From contig JAYKKT010000047.1 in assembly GCA_036023115.1 (NCBI GenBank), positions 787,501-851,500 on the forward strand: DNA of 64,000 nt. Reading direction: 5' to 3'. Below, piece after piece: positions 1 through 12,589 of the stretch (within the stretch, counting starts at the first letter, position 1; every line of letters begins with the position of its first letter). The stretch comes from Brasenia schreberi. Its lineage: Eukaryota > Streptophyta > Magnoliopsida > Nymphaeales > Cabombaceae. The translations under genes and the position numbers were made by a program. Under the pieces are notes generated by a model, which ran no database searches, was not told where the DNA came from, and saw only the letters and a list, made by a program, of their open reading frames with translations.

Positions 1-16
1 GTATATATGTATTATG

Positions 17-56
<40 letters not shown>
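1..56. repeat. AT-rich dinucleotide microsatellite
   Basis: Alternating TA with occasional TG interruptions. A related tract lies at about 150-217. Both flank or sit inside the decayed LINE relic described next. Confidence 0.9.
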
Positions 57-59
57 CGT

Positions 60-790
60 TTGATAATTATTTCTTATAATTTTATAGTATGATTGATTTA
101 CTTGATATCTCTCGATAATTCGTACAGTTCTTAATGTCTCTCTTGTTGTATATATGTATATATATATATATGTATATATGTATATATATATATGTATATA
201 TGTATATATATATGTATAATCCTTAGTTTATTAACATATGTATTTTCATTAAAAAGTTTATAGAAATGATTTTTTCATCTATTTTTTATATCATTATTCG
301 CCACTAGAATCTTCTCATTCTCATCTTTGATACATCTAATAGAAGTAAAATCCTTAGTTTTCTTACCTCTAATTACCTTTCTTAAAAATATATCTTTCAC
401 TTTGTTTTGAGTTAAGCTTTGTATATAAATTCTCCTAAATTTTGTCTTTTGCTTCACTAACGGTCTTTTTTGCTTCTTTCTTTACTTTCCTATAAGCCTC
501 TTAAGTTTCATTAGTATTCTTTGCATAATGCAATTTGTAACATGCCTTTTTTACCTTGATTTTATCTTGCATCATTTCACTTTCTTTTGGAGTTGGTACA
601 TATTTCTTAGATTCGTCTAATACATATTTTGCTACTTTTTTAATATGTATAATCATATTGTTTCATATATTAGAAGGTATCCATACAAGAACATTTTGTT
701 TAAATATATATTGATTCTCACATTTCATGTTCTACCGTCTAGTCCAAATAGCTCTATGCACTCTACTCTTCCTTACACACTATTTTACAT
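60..790 (-). mobile_element. RTE-type non-LTR retrotransposon relic
   Basis: On the minus strand, 275-457 translates to a peptide with the blocks KQKTKFRRIY and DFTSIRCIKDEN, resembling the linker between endonuclease and reverse transcriptase in plant RTE LINEs. About 85-150 on the same strand encodes a decayed version of the DIQNC-NYRGI block that is clearer in the copy at 11613-11798. 480-700 gives further fragments of the region before the reverse transcriptase. Stops and microsatellite expansion break the frame, so this is a dead copy. Its left end may lie outside the window. The element type is inferred from these blocks and from similarity to the better copies at 11.4 and 61.1 kb. Confidence 0.6.
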
Positions 791-1499
791 GTAAATTCAT
801 TATTAAAAATCGATGATGATTAGTTAAGCTTTTTAAAATTACCTTGCATGCAATCTTTACAATATTATATCTTTTTAACAAACAATGTGTTTGTGATAAG
901 CAACTCCTATAAGTAATTAAATATTTTCCTATTGTACTTTACATATGTTGTTCATGCTTTTGTCACTATGTCAACGGCCATGTCAAACTTAGAAGGGTTA
1001 CATTTGAGGGACGTGGGATTGGTTACCTAGCCGTGCCATAAATCTTTACCTTAATCGTCCTCGAGTAGCTGTTGATACAAATAACAGAAACTCCTTCGTA
1101 GCCATTTCCGTAGAGGAATACATGGAGTTGAATATGGTAAAACGAGGAATCAAAAGAGAGAAGATGAAGCCCGGTTTGTTTTAGTGACCGTGTACGATGT
1201 TAGGAGGTTATACCAATCGTTCATTGGCACACTAGAATCTAAGGGTTCCTCTTTTCATCGGTGGAAGGTAGAAAGATTCGTCGTCCAATATGCGTCTTCT
1301 CTACACCTTGTGGGAGTTGGATTCTTTACCTTAATCATATTGTTTTCTTGAGAGAATTCAATTCTTTCGGGGCTGCTGGAGATGAAGTGGAGGCGAGTCT
1401 GTTTTTAGTTTACTTAGTGTGCTGCTTAGAAGTAGAATTGGATTCTTTTATAGCATTTAGTTCCCAAAGGCGATCAATATTTTAAGAAATTGTAAAAAA
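791..1499. other. gene-free stretch, nothing recognised
   Basis: No exon, RNA gene or repeat end could be supported here. The 74-residue open frame at 1261-1485 has no recognisable motif. It may be decayed gag of the copia relic that follows, since it lies just upstream of the zinc-knuckle remnant. Confidence 0.4.
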
Positions 1500-4035
1500 C
1501 TGATTCTCCGGTTAAGTGCTTTAATTGTACAAAAATGAGGCATTAAAAAAAGAATTGTCGCAACAAGAAGACTAATGGTTAAAACACCCAAAAACACAGT
1601 AAAAAAGAAAAGTACGACATAATCTACGTGATTTCAGAATGCCTCTACATGGATCACCCAATAAATGGTTGATATATTGATTTAGGAGTACTTGAGACAT
1701 ATCTCAAAGACCGAAGAAAGAGCTATGGACCTAAAGGAATATAAACCAGGAGAAATTGAGTATATATGGAAAATAACACTTTTTGAGATGTTATTGGGGT
1801 TGGGTTTTTTAGAACACATGTACAAGGCACACCGGTTGTATTAACTGATATAATAATTATACTATATATAAGGCGTAATTTAGTTTCAGTTTGTACCTTA
1901 GTTTAGAAAGATTTTAAAGTCGAGTTTGTTCCTGACAAGATATCTCTCGGGAATAAGGAAGGATATCTTTCTCTGAATTGCTTTATGTTGAATATGGATT
2001 GTTCAAACTAAACATAAATGAAAATGATGGTTATTCTCCTCATATTGATTGTCCCGTTGATGTGAATATATGACTTAAACGCCTACTGCATATAAGTCTA
2101 AAAAAGTTTAGAAAATTATCCAACTTTTACTTGCTGCCTGAATTTGAAGAAAACACTTGTACTAAGTCTCAAGCCCGTATAAAAAAGAAAATGATGAGAA
2201 AAATATTTTTCAAAGATATAATTACGGCAACAACCCTATTAGACATCATTAACACTGATTTATTGGTCGCATCGATATAAGGTTTATTTCATAACCTTTA
2301 TCGATGATTACTGAAGATATATATATATCTTAGCACATAAATTTGAAGCACTTGTATTCAAAGAATATAAGCAAAAAGTTAAGAACCAACTAGGGTATAC
2401 AATCAAAGTCTTAAAGTATTCTAGGAAAAAACAATAAGTACATTTGTGTATGTACTAAATATAATCCTTTTAAGGTTGTATTTTTTACACCATATAATAT
2501 GTAGTTCGGAAGACAATCAAATCTAGATCATTTCAGGAGGTGGAGATCTATCATACATGTAAAGATACTTGATTAGTTTAGGTTTAAGCTAGATAGAAAG
2601 TCCTTGATATGTGTATTCATTGATATCCTAAAGGTTATAAAGGATATCAATTTTACCACAAGAACCATGAATTAATATAAAGTATGGATGTTGAATTCTT
2701 AGAGGAGACTCAGAATGACATCTATGAGAATGATGATAAATGTGTTGATGATCTAATAGATCTAAATTTATCATCATTTGAACGGAAAACTATAGCTTGT
2801 AAATGATTTCTGAAAAGAAATATAAAGTTAATGAATCTATCAATAAGTTTAAGGCGAGGTTGATTACAAAGATATTCTCACAAAAAGAATAGATAGATTA
2901 TGTTAAGACATATTATGATATGGATTTACATCAGTTATGATTTTAACATATGTTATGATTTGGATTTACATCAGTTATATGTAAAAATATTTTTTCTAAA
3001 TAGAGATTTACATGAAATCATATATATCCAACATCAATAAGGATATATTATTAAAGGCGAAAAGAATAAAGTATATAGGTTGAAAAATCTCTATATCGTC
3101 TTAAATAGGAGACTGTAGCTAATGAACTTTATCATTGTGTATATGTTTGGAACAATGAGAGTCACTTAGTAATTCTATCGATATATTTAGATGACATATT
3201 ATTGACTGAGAATGACAATGAGATGAATGTTATAATAAAGTTATGGTTAAACTCAAGGTTCAAAATAAATGATATAGGAGAGACATCTTATATTGTGAGA
3301 ATAAAAATATCTTGAAATAGAGAATCTAAACTCTTATGCCTAAGTCATGAGAGAGAAAGATATTATATCCTCAAGAAATTTAAAATGGGTGAATGCAAGC
3401 CTTCAACTACACCCATTGCAAAATGAGTCAAATTGAGAAAAGTCGATTATCCTAATGAGGGAGATAACAAGTCTAATGTTCGTATACTATATTGTGTAAA
3501 AGACCTAATATTAGTTTCAATGTTGGTCTTGTAAGTAAATATCAAAGTAATCCTTATTGGAAACATTAGTTGTGAAAAAGATTCTAAGATATCTTAAAGG
3601 AATAAAAGATTTGAAATTGTGTTTTCAAGGAGTTCAACTAAAAGTGATATGATACTCTGATACTAACTTTCTTGGGAGCAAAGATACAACAAATCAATAT
3701 ATGAACAAATATTTTTATTTGGAGATAGAGTTATTTCTTGTGTTGTAATGAATAAGCCGCTTCATACGTGATTTGAAGTTGAATATAGTCAAAAGGTAGT
3801 TGTCATTTATTGTGACAACAATACAACAATTACTCTGATTAAGAGTAGAGTTGATAGCTCCCGAAGCAAGCATATAATATTTAAGTACCATTATGTTCAT
3901 GATATGGTTAAGAGAAATGAGATATTTATATCATATATGCCAACTAATGATATGTTGGTTGACTCCTTGATCATAGGTATAACACAAAATCTTTTCTCAA
4001 AGTATGTTGCAAACATGGGTTTGAGATTTGTTTGA
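1500..4035 (+). mobile_element. decayed Ty1/copia retrotransposon (gag-pol remnants)
   Basis: Reading down the plus strand with many stops and frameshifts, copia domains occur in the correct order. A CCHC zinc knuckle (CFNC...C) lies near 1520-1565. An integrase-like stretch (FHNLYR, KEY) is near 2270-2370. The reverse transcriptase starts near 2800 (KFKARLITK), with YLDDILL near 3190-3210. RNase H blocks lie at 3650-4030, including IYCDNNTTITLIKS and SSRSKHIIFKYHYVHD. There is no continuous frame longer than about 60 codons, so the element is dead. LTRs were not identified. Domain order follows the copia pattern (protease, integrase, RT, RNase H), as opposed to gypsy. Confidence 0.75.
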
Positions 4036-5499
4036 AGTGTATTAAATTACATGATAATAATTGTTATATAGTAAATAATGTATTGTATACAAAAAGCCAT
4101 AAAACATGTATTGATTGCAATTTACACTTGCAATCATAATAAGCACAACTTGGAAAAACCCAAAAAAAGTAGGAGGTTAAACCACTGTGTCATAAATCTT
4201 GCTCAAATGACAAAGTGGAAGATGTAACGTCGGATTTAGGCATTCTTGCTAATAAATCCATAAAATAAGGGAAGACTGTACATCTTTTTGAATTCCATAA
4301 ATATGTTATCTATGGATAAGGCATACATTAACAAATAAGAATAAGAATAAAGGCATGTAATGGAAAACCATAAGATGGAGAGAACAAAGCTGATTTTGAT
4401 GAAAGCTTTCATTATAAATACTATAGTCAGCGTCTAAGGGCAACCGTATAAACCATTTCTCACCTTCTTTGTCTTGGTAAGCTTGTCTTCCTTCAACTCT
4501 TTCACTCTTCGCTACGCGATTGATTACTATGACGAGGATATGTATTACATACAATATATTCAATGCACATCTATATCAAAAAAGAAACTCATAGTGAAAC
4601 ACAACGTGCTCAAAGAAAAAGAAGAGGAGCTTACATCACAAAAAGAAGAGCGGAACAATACCGGATGAGTTTCGGTAATAAGCAACAAAAAACGACTCCA
4701 ACAGTAACAAGAGCTGAGAAAATGGGAAGAGAAGAGAGTGGCTGAAGCGAAGAGAGGAGTCTTTGCATTTTAACAAAGTTAACCTTTCGTTTTTTTTAAT
4801 TAGGATTCTTTTCGAATATTTTTTTATGACAAGTTTACAGTGTGTATACAGAGAGACGCTAATTAGACAAACAAAAAGGGACAGGTCAAAAGAAAGAGCG
4901 AAACATGTACGAAGGTTCAGTGGGAAAGCGGGGAAACATTCCGCCGTCCTCTCCATCTTCGACTTTATTTTTTTTATTCTCCTTCTCGCCTTCTCTTTCT
5001 CTCGCTCTTGACTGAGAACCTCACCTTTCTCCCCACGCGCTCTTCCCTCTCTTCCTATTTATCTATCTGTCCTTTCTGTCATTCTGTCGGTCAGAATATT
5101 CCCTCCCTCTTTGCTTCCTTCCTCCTTTTACTGATCATCGGTCTCCGTGTCTTCAGTTATCGTTTTGCTTTCTATTTATTTATTTCTCGTTACTTTTAAA
5201 CGGAAGATTTCGTATTGTTTCGAGTTGAACCCTCGCGTGATTTTCGAAGAATAATTTGTTTTTGGCTTTTCATTCTGTCTTTTGAAGTGGGCACATAAAA
5301 CAGAATCTAATTTCGTTGGCGTTGGTTTGGTTTTCTTCTTTTGAGTAGAATTCGCGGTCTCGTTTGAAACGAAGAATACTATTCCGTTGGATCTTGTGAA
5401 TTAGGGTTTTCCTGAGTAGGTCGATGAACCCCCATCATTGGATTTTATAGTTCTTGCTCTTCCATCTTTCTCTTTCGAAGATCTTCTGTGGCTCCAAAG
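4036..5499. other. spacer and 5' region of the G gamma gene
   Basis: About 4036-4700 is AT-rich with nothing recognised. From about 4960 the plus strand is strongly pyrimidine-rich (runs of CTCTC and TTCTT). This is typical of plant core promoters and 5' leaders, and suggests the transcript of the G gamma gene begins in about 4980-5300. No TATA box could be assigned with confidence. Short open frames on both strands here have no coding character. Confidence 0.45.
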
Positions 5500-8400
5500 A
5501 TGCAGCCATCGGTCTCCAAAGCTTCGGCCGAAGCTCGGGCTCATCTGGAGCTTCCGGCGGTTTCCGACGCGCGTGGAATGCACCGGATTCAGGCAGAGTT
5601 GAAGCGGTTAGAGCAAGAGGCGCGCTTTCTCGAGGTTGTTTTTCTTTTTTCTTTTGGTAACTGCTTGTCGCTAATGGTCTGGTTTACTATCATGGATTCC
5701 ATTTTAGAGAGACGGAGGTGATCGCTCTTTGAGAATAAGGAAATTTTGAGTCATTGATGTGAGCTCAAAAACGTACTAAATCTGTACAGAGGACAACAGA
5801 ACAGGGAAAAAAATGTAGGAACATCAGTAAGTTCAAGTCACAGACGATGAGAAATTGGCCTACTGAGATGAAAGTAGCATTTCGGGAACGTCATGTTCGT
5901 TGATTTGATGGTGTTAGTGTAAACTTTTGAAGTTTTGGTTTTTCATTGTTGGGCGGCTGCTCGAATTTTGAGACGACGTGTCATAGGACTTGCACAATAC
6001 ACTTCCCAACAAAACCAAAAGAACAGTCGAAGCGTCCCTTTAAGTTGATCAAAACGGGAGGCCATAACAAGAACTGAATGTGTATGACGGTGATGATAAT
6101 GATGCTGGTGGTATTGATGATGATCCGAAAGAATAGCAGAATCCATTTGTATAAGATTGAGATTTAGTATGCAGTCCATTTTATAATTCTTCTCACGGCC
6201 GTTGTAAGTTGAGGATTCCACAGCAAAGGATTTGTACAATATGAATATTCTTCCTTGGCAAGGGTCTTTGAGGAAGACCAAGGTATGTTTTTAACTCGAA
6301 AAAACATGGTGGTAGCCCTTATTACTTGATATAGAAATGGCACAAAATTTGGTTTTGGCAGTTCCATGCATTAGTGCATTTAGCAGGCTTTCAGAGACGA
6401 GCCACATGTATCGAACTAACTTGGAGGTTCTTCCTAGTCAAGCAGTGGCTCTCTGTGAAAGTTTTGCCCTTCTTTTTGTTTGGATTACCAAGATAGGGTT
6501 GGGCAGACTCTTATCGGACAAAAATGAGATATATACAATATGCACAAAAGGTAAAGAGTACCTTTCAAGAACTGGAAAAAGAAACCAAAAGCTGAGTGTT
6601 AGCAGGAGCAGTTCTACTTAACGAAGAAAGAGTCCATCTGAGAATTGACAATTTGGACGCAACTGAAGGCTGCATGATGCGATAGATGAACTCCAAGGAG
6701 AATCAAGGAGTGATGTAGTACTATGGCTAGTTGCCTACTGCGCTTAGGTGAAGCTTAAATGTAGGAATATATGAACCAACATGTTAGCAGCTCTCGGATA
6801 TGTTATAATGGTCGAAGATAGTCAGCCTTGCAGTAGGGATACTGGAATCATGGTTGATCTAGCCAAGATGCCCTTTTTGCTCTCTGGGTAATGAACTGTA
6901 CTGCTTCGTATTTGTGAGTTGAGGTTGAGCTAAAGCTAACAGTGCACACCTCTGATTAGAATGAAAGCCACCACAGAGGAGGCCGGTTGTTCCATTGGAA
7001 TGAGTTACCAGTTGCACCCACCTTTGCTAATATGAGTGAAAGTTTGTTGCGTTCCCGTCGGATCCAATGACATTGAATATCGGGGAGTGATCTGAAAAAT
7101 TCATGATCTCTTGTTCTACCTCATGGGATGTGAAATGTGTAGAAATTGTTTTAGCAAATCTGGTACAACAACAACAATAACTAAGCCTTTTCCCATACTA
7201 GACGGGGTCGGCTACATGGATTCTTTGTTTCCACATAGCCTTATCATGTCCCATGTTAGCAGTTAACTCGCAATAAGCTATATCATTCTTTATTATTTCT
7301 TTCCAACACTTTTGTGGTCGTCCTCTACCTCTTTTAATACTTTCAAAATCAGTTTTAGCAAATCTGGTACCAATATCAATTCTAGAAGACTTGACTATGA
7401 TTCTGTTTTTACTATTCTAAAATAGTATGTGCTTCCATCAATACCATTACTTGATATGCTTGTCTATATTCTTGGTGATCCATCGAGGAAAGCTCCATTG
7501 GTCATGTGCACTGTATAGCCAACTTGCCGGAACATGGCTTTTTTGCTGAACACTGATAATTTTAAACATGGTGGGGGGATCCATCGGAGAATAAAGAGCC
7601 AACGAAAATGAGTTGGGTGATGTGAATCTTGCATGCTAGGCAGAATGTATTCCTTGATTTTATGCAAGATGTCTCTAGTAACTCCCGATGATGGCCGATT
7701 AGGATCATTGTGAAGTATATAATTCCTTTTCTCCTTTATGACTAAAATGAACACTACCTTCCATAGCTTCTTGATCTGCTTATGATTGAATATTTATTTG
7801 TTCCACTCGATTAGTGTCGATCTCATGTTCCTATGTTGCTTCTATTTGACGCCAAAAAGACAGGATACCTCGTGCTAAATGGCTTGGGATATACAATACC
7901 TAAAAAAACATGTGTTGGGTTGATTTAGGATGTTGAAGACATAGGACACAATCGCCTCCCACTCCAATACCTCTGCGAAGAAAATGGTCGAGGTCAATTG
8001 CAAGCTGAAGAGTGAGTGCAACGCTAGGGAAGTGGTGGAAGCACCAAATGTAACTCGCTAGTGGAAAACGGTTGCCTCTGCTTCTGATGTGATTCCATGC
8101 CGGATGGGATGCCATCTGAGTTGGTCACAACGCCTGCCTCTCATATTGTGCCACTGTCTTAGGAGATCATATGAGATTGTTCCCATAAACTGCATAAGGT
8201 AACCAATAGGAATCATCTCGTTGTTTAACACGTCGCTGCCTGTTACATGCCTTAGCATCTTGTATTGAGATGGAGAAATGATGCGGTCGATTAAACAAGC
8301 TAGCGGTTCCTTGTTGAACCACAACCTTGTGGCCATCACTGATGTGCCAAAACGCTTGGTTTTGGATAGCATTACAACCCGTAAGTGTGGATTTCCATCC

Positions 8401-9265
8401 CCAAGAGTTGCAGCCACCTTTCCAAGGAAACCAAAAACTGTTTTTGTGAAGATATTTGGTAATAACTAACATAGTCCAAGGATCGCATTGCTTGGCCGCC
8501 ACCTTCCAGCTGCTTTTAGCTAATAACGCCAAGTTGGCTTCCTCTATTCTTCGAATGCCGAGGCCTCCCTCCTTCCTTGGTTTACATAGTTCTGCCCTTC
8601 TTTTTGTTAACCGCTCTTTCATGTTCTCTTCCCCTTTAATCATTTTCTTTCAAAGACTTATTTTCACTGTCTGGTTTCCTTTTTCAGGAAGAGCTCGAAG
8701 AGTTAGATAAACTGGAGAAATTTTCCTCTGCATGCCAGGAGTATGTATGGCCTAACGCTTCATTTATCATCCTCAGCTCCATTTCAAACCGGTGACACCT
8801 GAAAATTCTTGTATACTTGTTCAGGTTGCTGTTGAAAATAGAAGCAGAACCAGATCCGCTGCTACCCGTGTAAGGAGTTGTTATGCAGTATGTAGTCGAT
8901 AGAGTTCAGCCTTTTGCTTTCAGCCCCTTGCGTAGCTAAACATTTCTTATGTGGACTTAAGATACATTAAACTTTAAAATAGAAGGTATATAACATTTGT
9001 CAACTAGCCCTGAAAAGGTTGAATAAATAGGAATTCAACAAACGAATCAATTTAAATGGTAAATAATAATATATGTAATTAAGGTACGACCATAAAACTT
9101 AATTCATCGCTTATTTAGTTCATTCTTAACCTCTGTCGATTCTATTCTGTTGACTCCATAGCTCATTCTTTTATGTGCAGAACAATTGGGCCTGTTAACC
9201 CATCTTGGGACAGATGGTTTAAGGGACCCCAAGAATTGAGAGGATGTAGATGCTGGATACTGTGA
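5500..9265 (+). CDS. AGG2: heterotrimeric G-protein gamma subunit (type A, AGG1/AGG2-like), 4 exons
   Basis: Exons 5500-5634, 8688-8740, 8825-8869 and 9181-9265 join in phase to a 105-residue protein. Residues about 26-60 form the short coiled coil (HRIQAELKRLEQEARFLEEE) that binds G beta. Then follow the family signature DPLLPV, the block GPVNPSWDRWF and a C-terminal CWIL box. The terminal leucine predicts geranylgeranylation, and the nearby cysteines (CRC) could be acylated, anchoring the G beta-gamma dimer at the plasma membrane. Size and ending match type A plant gamma subunits. The ATG at 5500 is the first in frame. Intron 1 is 3.05 kb and contains a LINE relic and a small RTE retroposon, while the other introns are short. 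AGG2 is preferred over AGG1 because of neighbouring LFR and pyruvate kinase genes; sequence alone does not separate the two. Confidence 0.93.
7167..7351 (-). mobile_element. short RTE-tail retroposon with perfect 19-bp target duplication
   Basis: The insert lies between two exact copies of gttttagcaaatctggtac at 7148-7166 and 7352-7370. Read on the minus strand it ends in a GTT-repeat tail preceded by the RTE 3' block (CTAGTATGGGAAAAGGCTTAG), so the 3' end lies at the low coordinate. At the other end it is 5'-truncated within the coding end of the LINE. It sits in intron 1 of the G gamma gene, opposite to the gene. Confidence 0.9.
7460..8650 (-). mobile_element. L1-type LINE relic (C-terminal reverse-transcriptase / zf-RVT region)
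   Basis: The minus-strand frame 8167-8643 carries LCKPRKEGGLGIRRIEEANL and ALLAKSSWK, the hallmark of the region after the RT domain in plant L1-like LINEs. 7900-8115 continues with a zf-RVT-like segment (DLDHFLRRGIGVGG, DCVLCL, STQHMFF). 7464-7754 resembles the following RNase-H-side region. Frameshifts separate the parts, so the copy is dead. It occupies G gamma intron 1 and runs antisense to the host gene. Confidence 0.8.
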
Positions 9266-9681
9266 CCATCATCTGACCCTCCTTGATTATTTATTTTCAT
9301 CAATTCTTTCACCATATCAGGGAATCTGTCGTTATTGATGCTTTATTTTTTTGTATATTGCATGTAAAATTTGAAAAGTAATATGTATCGGTAATTGTAA
9401 TAAACTTGATTTGCACATCTTACGATTCTAGGCGTTAAAACCCAAAATGTAACATAAAATTTCCATTATCATTACATTGAAATTGAACCATTACTGTAAG
9501 CTCTTCATCAATGCTACCAAATCCATTTCAGAATTCAGATCTTTTTTATTCCAAACTAGAAATGTTAAGCATCATGTCCTGAGCCTGTGAAGAAACCAAA
9601 TCATTTAGACGGTTGAGAAGTACCGCCCATTGGAAGAGCTTGTGAGTGCCTCGCGGTGGGCTTTCAGAGTCCAGTGTCTGA
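9266..9681. other. 3' spacer between convergent genes
   Basis: This is the 3' untranslated region and spacer of the G gamma gene, followed by the 3' side of the minus-strand gene ending at 9682. The end of the spacer (about 9540-9681) is open on the minus strand directly downstream of that gene's stop and is read here as its 3' UTR. Confidence 0.4.
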
Positions 9682-12589
9682 TCACGTGGCGGCATCATAC
9701 AATTCCTTGTATGTCCTGCAATCTACCTTGGCCTCCTAGATACACAGATCATTATTCAACAATAGAATCGAATTAGTACTGAGTATGGATAGACGTTTTA
9801 TGACAGTCCAGGAGAAGAAACTTTAGCGGCAGTTTAGAGTATGGCTTTGAAATAATCTAAACTCAATTCAACATGAATCATTTTATAAATTGCAGTTGTC
9901 ATAAAACCCAATGAGGAAAACATCTTAGAGCCATGATATGTATCAGCTGAAATGATTCAAGCACATTGATACAGGCGTTCCATCTCATTTGCATTTTCCA
10001 AATTGATCATCAGCACTGAATCAACGAAGCATGACTCTCGCAGTGACCGATAGCCTTTGACAACCAACTGAAATCTTTCACGGTCCTCATAGCTTACAAA
10101 ATATCACGGGAAGCCTCAACTCTGGTTTAAAGGCAACTGCTAGACTTCCATCATATTTTATGTTATTAGTATACCTACAGAACCACACAAGCTACGGTGC
10201 CATGCACTAGTAAACGCTATTATGACAGTTCCTCAGTATATCTTAATTCCAAAATAAAGTTGAAAGGGAATCAACAAAAGTATGATGGCAGTAAAATAGC
10301 GGAACAACATGAAAAAAGACTAGTGTTTCCAAATTCCCGAAGGTCTCTCGTGCATTTAGCAAGATTATCTAGAAAACGACGCTTGTTTAGATGTCCGACA
10401 TGGAAAGAAGCATCAGGTTAGTTAAATAGCAGATTATGACCACTTTTGAATCGCTTGGCAAGGACTAGAGGACACAGACTTCACACGTCGAATCAACAAA
10501 GCTTTCTCTCTTATTCTTCAGTTGTGATACTACTCTGTAGATAGAAGCTGGGAAACAACCTCCAAAATTCACTTTTGACCATCCAGTTTATGATGGTAGA
10601 CCTAACTATGAAGCCCTGATTTGATATCGGGAAACAAAAGGCTTTCTGGTAAAAAAGGCCAGCAATATGTACGAAAGACGATATGTAAATACATCCTGCA
10701 GATCATATATCATGTTTTATCTGATCCGGAAATATGAATTGGACAGCGTGACAGCTCAATGCCAAATAATATTTCCTACATGATAACCACAAAAAGAATT
10801 GCAACCTCGCAGACAAAAATGGTGAAGGGGCACTGAAGAACAGTTAAGCAACTGAAAAGAGGAATTAATGAAATAAGAACAAGAATTAGCCAATGATAGG
10901 CGGATCTCTGGTGTTTCAACAAAATCACGCCATTTCACTTCAAACATGACAAAACAAAATCTGAACCACCAAGTTAAATTCTAAAGTGGAAAGGTGATGG
11001 AGTTCTCAGATCAAACACCATTACCACAATATGAAGTAGGCCTTACACCTTTACATAAGTATGCCAAGAACACCCGTGACGATGACAGGAGATGCAACCG
11101 CAACCCATCATTGCGCCAGTTAACTTCAACAAGCTTCATAAAGAACAAGCAGTAGGAATCATTCCTAGGCACCAAAACAACTCGTGTCTACCCATTCTGT
11201 CCGGCCTGTAATTCCAACAATTCCCAGTCCGAGTGCAAAGCTGCTGTAGGACTTGTATCCCCATATTGCAAAACTCATGCCTATTCCTGTATTAACTAAT
11301 TTAGTGAATACTGATATTGGAAGAGAAAAGCAGCAGCAGAAGACAACCTGGGGCTGTCTATGTGTTGACAGGGTCGACGAACTCAACAGCCTCACAGTTT
11401 GACTAAGTCAATACAAACAACAACAACAACAACAACTAAGCCTTTTCCCATACTAGACAGGGTCGGCTACATGGATTCTTTGTTTCCACAGATCCCTATT
11501 GTGTGCCATGTTAGCAGTTAACTCACAATAAGCTAGATCATTCTTTATTGTTTCTTTCCAACACTTTTGTGGTCGTCCTCTAGCTCTTTTAATACTTTCC
11601 AAATTTAGTTTTTCATACCTTCTTATAGGTTCTTCTTTTGATCTTCTTTCTATATGTCCAGACCAATCTTAAACGATATTCTCTCAATTTCATAGTATGG
11701 CTCATTAACTTGATACCTCGATAATTCACACAATTTTGAATGTCCCCCTTGTTCTTATATATGGGTATAAGTGTACTTGCTCTCCATTCCTCGGGCAAGT
11801 TTGACTAAGTCAATGCTGAAAACAAATGAGACAATAGAAATCATACTTGGAACGAGGTGGTGACAAGAGAGGGAGACTTTAACAGCGATCATACGTGCCG
11901 ATACATGACGATTGAGCCAAGTGGAACCTTGGGCCATTACGCCTATTCAATTCTAGACGATAAAGTGATTTGATTGGATTAACTGTTTGGAGCGGGAGAT
12001 ATTGCAGCACACTTGGTCCTACTGCTACGAATGGGTTTTTTGGCCAAAACCCCACTAGCAGGGTAGGTGGCAGCTAATTCATACCAGTATTGTGTACATA
12101 GTACATACTGTAAATCTGTAATCACATTCTTTTCAAGTAAGAAATGGAAGAACGTCAGACTATGGTCTGACAAACAGCTTGAGATGAAGATTACGATGAA
12201 GTGTGTCTTACAGAATTTGTATTTAGAAGAATTTTAAGTGAGAAATAGTAAAATAAGTTTCAGTAGTTCGCTGTGAGATGGCATCAAGGTCTTTGCATAA
12301 TTTCAAGAAGAAACTATTACAGCTTCCAATATCTAGATACTAACCAGTTCTTGTCACTTGTCAGCATCCGCATGATCTGCATTATGCTTGAAACAAGAAC
12401 CAGAAGGGGCAGAACAGAAGCCAATGCATGCAGGAAAAACTGCTTATCAGTATAAAACATGGAAAACACCGATGGAAAAGGGAAGCAGGAGAAGAAAAAT
12501 ATACCTGATTAAAGAGTAACAGTAATAGTTGGTTTCTCCAGCCTCATATTTGCTCAAATCATCATTTAGATCACAGCAAACACAAGTAT
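9682..12589 (-). CDS. C-terminal exons of an unrecognised protein-coding gene (partial)
   Basis: Three minus-strand open blocks join in phase: 12589-12505 (acceptor TAG, donor GTATAT), 10092-9973 (acceptor GTAAG, donor GTATCA) and 9715-9682 (acceptor TTGCAG) with a TGA stop. The partial product is 79 residues. It begins TCVCCDLNDDLSKYEAGE and NYYCYSL, continues through YEDRERFQLVVKGYRSL and ESCFVDSVLMINLENANEM, and ends LTYKELYDAAT. The soluble, charged composition looks coding, and the phases agree at both junctions, which would be a fair coincidence for noncoding DNA. I do not recognise the family. Upstream exons were not found before the Agenet/ENT gene. The RTE insertion at 11.4 kb lies in the 2.4-kb intron. 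The acceptors of the first two exons are weak, so the model is tentative. Confidence 0.4.
11413..11797 (-). mobile_element. internally deleted RTE LINE copy with 17-bp target duplication
   Basis: The flanks agtttgactaagtcaat at 11396-11412 and 11798-11814 are identical. On the minus strand the insert begins with an RTE reverse-transcriptase block (MPEEWRASTLIPIYKNKGD, then NYRGIKLMSHTMKL). It jumps within a few codons to the C-terminal LRLVWTYRKK region and ends with the 3' block and a GTT-repeat tail. The RT palm with its catalytic motif is missing, so a large internal deletion occurred before or during insertion. Confidence 0.9.

Noticed and set aside
4306..5721. Several overlapping small frames upstream of the G gamma gene
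   Set aside because: They overlap on opposite strands, derive from pyrimidine-rich leader sequence and show no motif.
11165..11395. 76-codon minus-strand frame with a hydrophobic stretch
   Set aside because: No family match, no phase-compatible splice partner, and it adjoins an RTE insertion; treated as chance.
12273..12455. Possible membrane-segment exon on the minus strand (FFLHALASVLPLLVLVSS) at about 12340-12450
   Set aside because: It does not fit the phase of the neighbouring exon ending at 12505, and no good splice pair could be found. It was left out of the gene model, though it may deserve a look with RNA data.
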